Assembly: GCA_023666665.1 (NCBI GenBank) | Contig: JAMPBN010000001.1 | Coordinates: 121,246 to 185,245 of the forward strand | Reading direction: 5' to 3' | Source of the DNA: Prevotella sp. | GTDB lineage: Bacteria > Bacteroidota > Bacteroidia > Bacteroidales > Muribaculaceae | Length of the DNA: 64,000 nucleotides | Shown here: positions 61,101 through 64,000 of the stretch, piece by piece | Layout: each line of letters starts with the position of its first letter | Position numbering within the stretch: the stretch's first letter is position 1 | The notes under the pieces: generated by a model | What the model saw: the letters and a program-made list of their open reading frames with translations, nothing else | Databases searched by the model: none | What the model was told of the DNA's origin: nothing | Position numbers and translations under genes: made by a program

Positions 61101-62156
61101 AACGTCGGCTTGTACAAATCGACGGTTGCCGACCAGTTCATCCCATTCCCCAAACCTCAGGATATGGGCAACCGCGAAGGAATCCGATGGAACGCGCTGA
61201 CCGATGCCGCAGGTCGCGGCGTGCAATTTATCGCCACTCAAGGCACGATGAGTGCGTCGGCAATGCCCTACTCTGATATGGAACTGATGACAGCCAACCA
61301 CCCCTATCAACTCCCCGCAAGCACCGCCACCACGCTGCATCTCGACAAGAAAGTGACCGGCCTCGGCGGCAACAGCTGCGGCCAGGGCATCACCCTCGAA
61401 CACCAGCGCACCTATGCAGCGCCTCAGTCATTCGGCTTCATAATCCGCCCGGTAAGCGCTGCCACCGACTTGCAAGACAACGCCTCCGTAAGCTCCAACG
61501 GCCAGCATCCGGTCAGCATAACCCGCGACCGCCTCGGCATTGTGACCATCCATTCGGCCAACCCCGATGCACAACTGCTCTTCAACGCTACGGCGCAGGG
61601 CAAAATCGTTGAGCGCGGCCGCAACCGCAAGCTCCCCGAAACCTCCTACACCGAGCCGTTCGACTTCAGCCGTGGCGGTAAAATCACCGCTTGGGATGCC
61701 GCCGCCCCCGACTTCAAAGTCACCGTTGAGTTCCCTCGCATAGAGGAAGTGCCGGTTGAAATCAGCGCCGTATCTTCGCAATACGGCTCCGACCCCGCCA
61801 CCAATCTCATTGACGGCAACAACAACACCATCTGGCACAGCGAATATGGCGTAACTCAGGCAAACTATCCCCACTGGATCGTGTTCGACATCGCCGCCGT
61901 TAAACCGATTAAGGGCTTCACCTATCTGCCACGCCAAAGCGGTAACAACGGCGACATCAAGGAATGGAAAGCCGAAGTAAGCACCGACGGACAAACCTGG
62001 ACAGAAGTGGCCGCCGGAGAGTTTGAGAACAATAAGCGCAACAAGCGCATTGACTTCACCCCCACCCCAGGCCGCTACCTCCGCTTCACCGCCCTCTCCA
62101 GCCAGAACGGCCAAGACTTTGCCGCCGGCGCTGAATTCACAGTCCTTGCCGACTAA
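58131..62156 (+). CDS. GH2 beta-galactosidase with C-terminal F5/8-type (discoidin-like) domain
   Basis: This 1341-residue secreted enzyme has a signal peptide ending GVAAA. The sugar-binding domain lies at ~60-280, an immunoglobulin-like domain at ~285-390 and the catalytic barrel at ~390-690. The acid/base Glu is in SLGNEGG (about 538) and the nucleophile Glu in HISEYAHSMGN (about 603). The beta-galactosidase small-chain domain (to ~1115) contains PRLGYQMTLP and YYGRGPVNNYNDRE. The last ~140 residues (SSQYGSDPATNLIDGNNNTIWH onward) form a carbohydrate-binding-like F5/8 type C domain. It probably cuts beta-galactosides from host or plant glycans in the periplasm. No SusC/D genes are next to it. 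Confidence 0.93.
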   Translation: MKKTLTCGFLAMALGVAAAEPLSGYAYGNVAAPEGTEWENPQALSLNKEQPHAYFFNFASINDAKKVLPEYSQYYKSLDGTWKFNWVNHPDKRPQDFYKVDYNVSKWDDIQVPGNWNVQGIQPDGTQKYGKPIYTNQLVPFWVNRDSVGDWKGGVMREPLDKSYTTYKDRNEVGSYRRTFTIPADWSGREVYINFDGVDSFFYLWINGKYVGFSKNSRNLAQFNITDKLVSGENVVALEVYRYSDASLLEAQDMFRLPGIFRSTYLTSTPQVQIQDLIVRTTIPADANPMAPVDAEVTVDATIRNLSQKDLKGYMLKYDIYPIELYSDATGPRAFTYAFANPKSRVAPGGSLDNKSTFTLPNAKLWSAETPNRYVLVAQLLDKKGKTIETVSTYFGVRQVEIRETAAADDEFGLAGRYFYVNNRPVKLKGVNRHENNLASGHTISREQMEKEAMLMKQGNINHVRNSHYNDDPYWYIVCDKYGIYLEDEANLESHPYRYGAASLSHPTEWRDAHVARNLEMAHANVNHPSIVIWSLGNEGGPGANFKAAYDAIKAFDPSRPVQYERNNDIVDMGSNQYPPIDWVRDAVKGTDSGIKYPFHISEYAHSMGNALGNFVDYWEAMESTNFFVGGAIWDWIDQAIWNYTPDGTRYMAYGGDFGDKPNDGMFCMNGIIFPDMTPKPQFAEVKRVHQYVGVTPIDITNGIVEVFNKNYFTTLADLSPRWILTRNGIEVARGENVNRPRMEVGPRESQTWGIPFDAAKIAADSLGEYFVTLQFLLNEDKPWAEKGYVQAEVQMPVNKPAKFAPITTVSSDNWDVTFDDETGTINSLSYNGREIITPGNGPVLNAFRAPVDNDFWIYRPWFTNGLYNLHHKVLDKKTFTRPDGATVVQYTVESQAPRSATAHGGGESGTYVVKEGREMGPDDFKFTTEQIWTVYPDGSIELSAAISSSNPKLILPRLGYQMTLPADLKNYTYYGRGPVNNYNDRETAANVGLYKSTVADQFIPFPKPQDMGNREGIRWNALTDAAGRGVQFIATQGTMSASAMPYSDMELMTANHPYQLPASTATTLHLDKKVTGLGGNSCGQGITLEHQRTYAAPQSFGFIIRPVSAATDLQDNASVSSNGQHPVSITRDRLGIVTIHSANPDAQLLFNATAQGKIVERGRNRKLPETSYTEPFDFSRGGKITAWDAAAPDFKVTVEFPRIEEVPVEISAVSSQYGSDPATNLIDGNNNTIWHSEYGVTQANYPHWIVFDIAAVKPIKGFTYLPRQSGNNGDIKEWKAEVSTDGQTWTEVAAGEFENNKRNKRIDFTPTPGRYLRFTALSSQNGQDFAAGAEFTVLAD

Positions 62157-62169
62157 ATTTCAAAAAAAG

Positions 62170-62200
62170 TTGCACAGTAAGAATATTCTTCGTACCTTTG
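62170..62200 (+). promoter_or_regulatory. Promoter of the rpsF-rpsR-rplI operon
   Basis: TTG at 62170-62172 and TACCTTTG at 62193-62200 are 20 bases apart. A leader of about 45 bases follows. Confidence 0.75.
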
Positions 62201-62251
62201 CGGCGCTCAAAAAAGCAAATATCACATTTTTAACCTAATAACCAACCCAAA

Positions 62252-62626
62252 ATGAACAACTACGAAACCGTTTTCATTCTGACTCCCATTTTGTCTGACG
62301 CACAGACAAAGGAAGCGGTAGACAAGTTCACCCAGCTCCTTAAAGACAACGGAGCCACCATCGTGAACGAAGAAAACTGGGGTTTGAAAAAACTCGCCTA
62401 CCCCATCGAAAAGAAATCCACCGGCTACTACACCCTCGTGGAATTCGATGCTGACCCCACAGTTATCAAAAAGCTCGAAACCGCTTACCGTCGCGACGAA
62501 CGCGTTATGCGCTTCCTCACTTTCCGTCTCGACAAATACGCTAAAGAATACGCCGACAAGCGTCGCGCTCGCCGCTCAGGTGCCGCCGCTGCCGCAAATG
62601 TTGAACAAGCTCCCGCAGCAGAATAA
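62252..62626 (+). CDS. rpsF: 30S ribosomal protein S6
   Basis: This 124-residue protein binds 16S rRNA with S18. It starts [15 protein letters not shown], has the central [24 protein letters not shown], and then [17 protein letters not shown] Ala/Arg-rich extension forms the C-terminus. It is the first gene of the S6-S18-L9 operon, here without the ssb gene that many other bacteria place in the middle. Confidence 0.96.
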   Translation: MNNYETVFILTPILSDAQTKEAVDKFTQLLKDNGATIVNEENWGLKKLAYPIEKKSTGYYTLVEFDADPTVIKKLETAYRRDERVMRFLTFRLDKYAKEYADKRRARRSGAAAAANVEQAPAAE

Positions 62627-62641
62627 AGTACCTTAACAACA

Positions 62642-62911
62642 ATGGCACAAGCTAATTCCGAAATCCGCTATCTCGCCACCTCAAACGTGGACAAGAACAA
62701 AAAGAAATACTGCCGCTTCAAACGCTCCGGCATCAAGTATATCGACTACAAAGATCCCGAATTCCTCAAAAAGTTCCTCAACGAACAGGGCAAACTCCTC
62801 CCCCGCCGTATCACCGGCACCTCGCTGAAGTTCCAGCGCCGCGTGGCCCAGGCCGTTAAACGCGCCCGCCACCTCGCTCTGCTCCCCTACGTAACTGACC
62901 TTATGAAATAA
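62642..62911 (+). CDS. rpsR: 30S ribosomal protein S18
   Basis: This 89-residue protein pairs with S6 on the platform of the small subunit. Typical pieces are [40 protein letters not shown] and the basic end [18 protein letters not shown]. Fifteen bases separate it from rpsF. Confidence 0.97.
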   Translation: MAQANSEIRYLATSNVDKNKKKYCRFKRSGIKYIDYKDPEFLKKFLNEQGKLLPRRITGTSLKFQRRVAQAVKRARHLALLPYVTDLMK

Positions 62912-62939
62912 CCCATAAAGATAGGAGACAACACGACTT

Positions 62940-63395
62940 ATGAAACTGATTCTTATTCAAGATGTCCCCAATCTGGGATACAAGGACGACGTTGTAGAAG
63001 TAAAGTCCGGCTATGGCCGCAACTACCTCATTCCCCAGCGTAAAGCAGTCATCGCTACCGAAAGCGCTCTGAAAGTGCTCGCCGAGAACCAGCGCCAACG
63101 CGCCCACAAGCTCGCTCAAATCAAGGCCGAAGCCGAAGCTGCCGCAGCAGCTCTCGAGGGCGTGGCTCTGACCATCGCCGCCAAGGTTGCCGAAACCGGC
63201 ACCATCTACGGCGCAGTCAATGCCGCTACCGTTGCTGAAGCCCTCTCAAAACTCGGCCACGAAGTTGACCGCAAGCTCATCAGCCTCAACACCACCGTTA
63301 AGGAACTCGGTCAATACACCGCAACCATCCGCTTCCACAAGGAAGTGGCCGCTCAGGTACCCGTAGAGGTAGTAGCCGAAGTAACTGCTGAATAA
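62940..63395 (+). CDS. rplI: 50S ribosomal protein L9
   Basis: This 151-residue protein has the N-terminal rRNA-binding domain (MKLILIQDVPNLGYKDDVVEVKSGYGRNYLIP), the long connecting helix (Ala/Glu-rich, about 45-75) and the C-terminal domain (GTIYGAVNAATVAEAL ... ATIRFHKEVAAQVPVEV). Length is normal. It ends the S6 operon. Confidence 0.97.
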   Translation: MKLILIQDVPNLGYKDDVVEVKSGYGRNYLIPQRKAVIATESALKVLAENQRQRAHKLAQIKAEAEAAAAALEGVALTIAAKVAETGTIYGAVNAATVAEALSKLGHEVDRKLISLNTTVKELGQYTATIRFHKEVAAQVPVEVVAEVTAE

Positions 63396-63440
63396 TCAAC
63401 CGCAAATTATCATATTCGCCCGGGCAGAGTAAGACTTTGA

Positions 63441-63488
63441 GTGGCAAAGTGGCAGAGTGGCAAAGTGGCAAAGTGGCAGAGTGGCAAA
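63441..63488 (+). repeat. Octamer tandem repeat, units GTGGCAAA and GTGGCAGA
   Basis: There are six contiguous 8-base units in the order GTGGCAAA, GTGGCAGA, GTGGCAAA, GTGGCAAA, GTGGCAGA, GTGGCAAA. They lie in the rplI-rplU gap, eight bases before a heptamer array. Confidence 0.9.
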
Positions 63489-63495
63489 GTGCATT

Positions 63496-63544
63496 GCCTG
63501 ACGCCCGATGTCAGATGCCTAACGCCTAAGGCATAAAGCCCAAA
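63496..63544 (+). repeat. Degenerate heptamer array upstream of rplU
   Basis: Seven units run in register: GCCTGAC, GCCCGAT, GTCAGAT, GCCTAAC, GCCTAAG, GCATAAA, GCCCAAA. The consensus is GCCTAAN. Units match those at 44101-44135. The rplU start is 42 bases downstream. Confidence 0.75.
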
Positions 63545-63586
63545 TCAAGCGCCTGGCGAATCTAACCATCAAATAAACAAACGTAA

Positions 63587-63907
63587 ATGTACGTAATTGT
63601 AGAAATCCAAGGCCAGCAGTTCAAGGCCGAAAAAGACAAATTCCTCTACGTTCACTACCTCGGCGACGAAGCCAAGGAAGGCAACACCGTAGAATTTGAC
63701 CGCGTTCTTTTGGTCGACGCAGATGGCGCAGTAACCGTAGGCGCTCCCACCGTAGAAGGCGCTAAAGTTGTCTGCGAAGTAAAACAGCAGCTCGTTAAGG
63801 GCGACAAAGTCATCGTTTTCAAGAAAAAACGCCGCAAAGGCTATCGCCGCAAAAACGGCCATCGCCAGTGCTTCACCCAAGTAGTGATTAAAGATATTGT
63901 CGCTTAA
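63587..63907 (+). CDS. rplU: 50S ribosomal protein L21
   Basis: This 106-residue protein of the large subunit starts [21 protein letters not shown] and ends with [21 protein letters not shown], both family marks. It is followed after 34 bases by rpmA, the usual partner. The unit's promoter is not evident; the upstream gap is mostly repeat sequence. Confidence 0.96.
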   Translation: MYVIVEIQGQQFKAEKDKFLYVHYLGDEAKEGNTVEFDRVLLVDADGAVTVGAPTVEGAKVVCEVKQQLVKGDKVIVFKKKRRKGYRRKNGHRQCFTQVVIKDIVA

Positions 63908-63941
63908 TTGTTTAACCCCATAAAACCAATCTGACAATACA

Positions 63942-64000
63942 ATGGCACATAAGAAAGGTGTCGGCAGTTCTAAGAACGGCCGCGAATCAGAAAGCAAACG
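63942..64000 (+). CDS. rpmA: 50S ribosomal protein L27, 3'-partial
   Basis: The first 19 codons read AHKKGVGSSKNGRESESK after the Met, the standard beginning of L27, whose N-terminus reaches the peptidyl-transferase centre. The gene runs out of the window. Confidence 0.95.
   Translation, partial: MAHKKGVGSSKNGRESESK

Overview
The window looks like the chromosome of a Bacteroidales bacterium. Muribaculaceae-like is my best guess from the roughly 55% GC and the gene content, but I could not test it. Upstream regions repeatedly carry the Bacteroidetes sigma-ABfr -7 box TAnnTTTG, often with TTTG or TTG about 20 bases further upstream, and starts rarely have a Shine-Dalgarno sequence. Clade-typical genes include gldH, the DUF4105/Lnb lipoprotein N-acyltransferase, an OMP_b-brl_3 barrel, a tricorn-like S41 protease and long SecA and YidC proteins. 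Coding density is very high and many neighbours overlap by a few bases. I saw no rRNA, tRNA, CRISPR array, insertion sequence or prophage.

Layout. (1) 1-6261, plus strand: a heme-electron and metal cluster with an imelysin fragment, a di-heme DHOR lipoprotein, an OprO/P porin, a mono-heme lipoprotein, a RidA/chorismatase-like protein and a ResB-CcsA cytochrome c synthetase. (2) 6350-10327: fba and valS. (3) 10397-14305: a small coiled-coil protein, zapA, a structured gap (possible 6S RNA), rny (RNase Y), ricT and gldH, followed by an M24 peptidase, cca, queD and queE up to 17774. (4) 17787-21341: two paralogous GT4 glycosyltransferases and a CDP-glycerol-transferase-like protein. (5) 21424-22159: an AT-richer small ORF plus GNAT pair resembling a toxin-antitoxin unit. 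(6) 22162-27760: tricorn-like protease, rsfS, ftsH, then a decayed rhuM and a C-terminally damaged outer-membrane barrel gene. (7) 30895-42632: lnb, a PafA-like pseudo-phosphatase, secA, tamB and a UDP-sugar dehydrogenase. (8) 42633-57788, minus strand: pyrG, yidC, purM, dbpA and wecB, then lysC, sppA, lpxK, pnp, thiL, nfeD and a SPFH gene. (9) 57841-64000: remnant of a secreted protein, a GH2 beta-galactosidase with a C-terminal F5/8 domain, then rpsF-rpsR-rplI and rplU-rpmA.

The most unusual signal is a set of short tandem repeats, nearly all with a 7-base unit. They sit just upstream of start codons or fill the gaps between genes: 1911, 7619, 44048, 44101, 54008 and 63496, plus an 8-base version at 63441. 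The unit sequence differs between loci, but two units recur at separate places (AGTTAGG and GCCTAAN). A third, GCCCACT/GTCCACT, has entered coding sequence twice: at the N-terminus of QueE (17197) and, as an inverted repeat, in the linker of the DbpA-like helicase (51755). Other points worth following are a PafA-family protein without its catalytic residues beside secA, the rny-ricT adjacency, and the porin/DHOR/CcsBA cluster.
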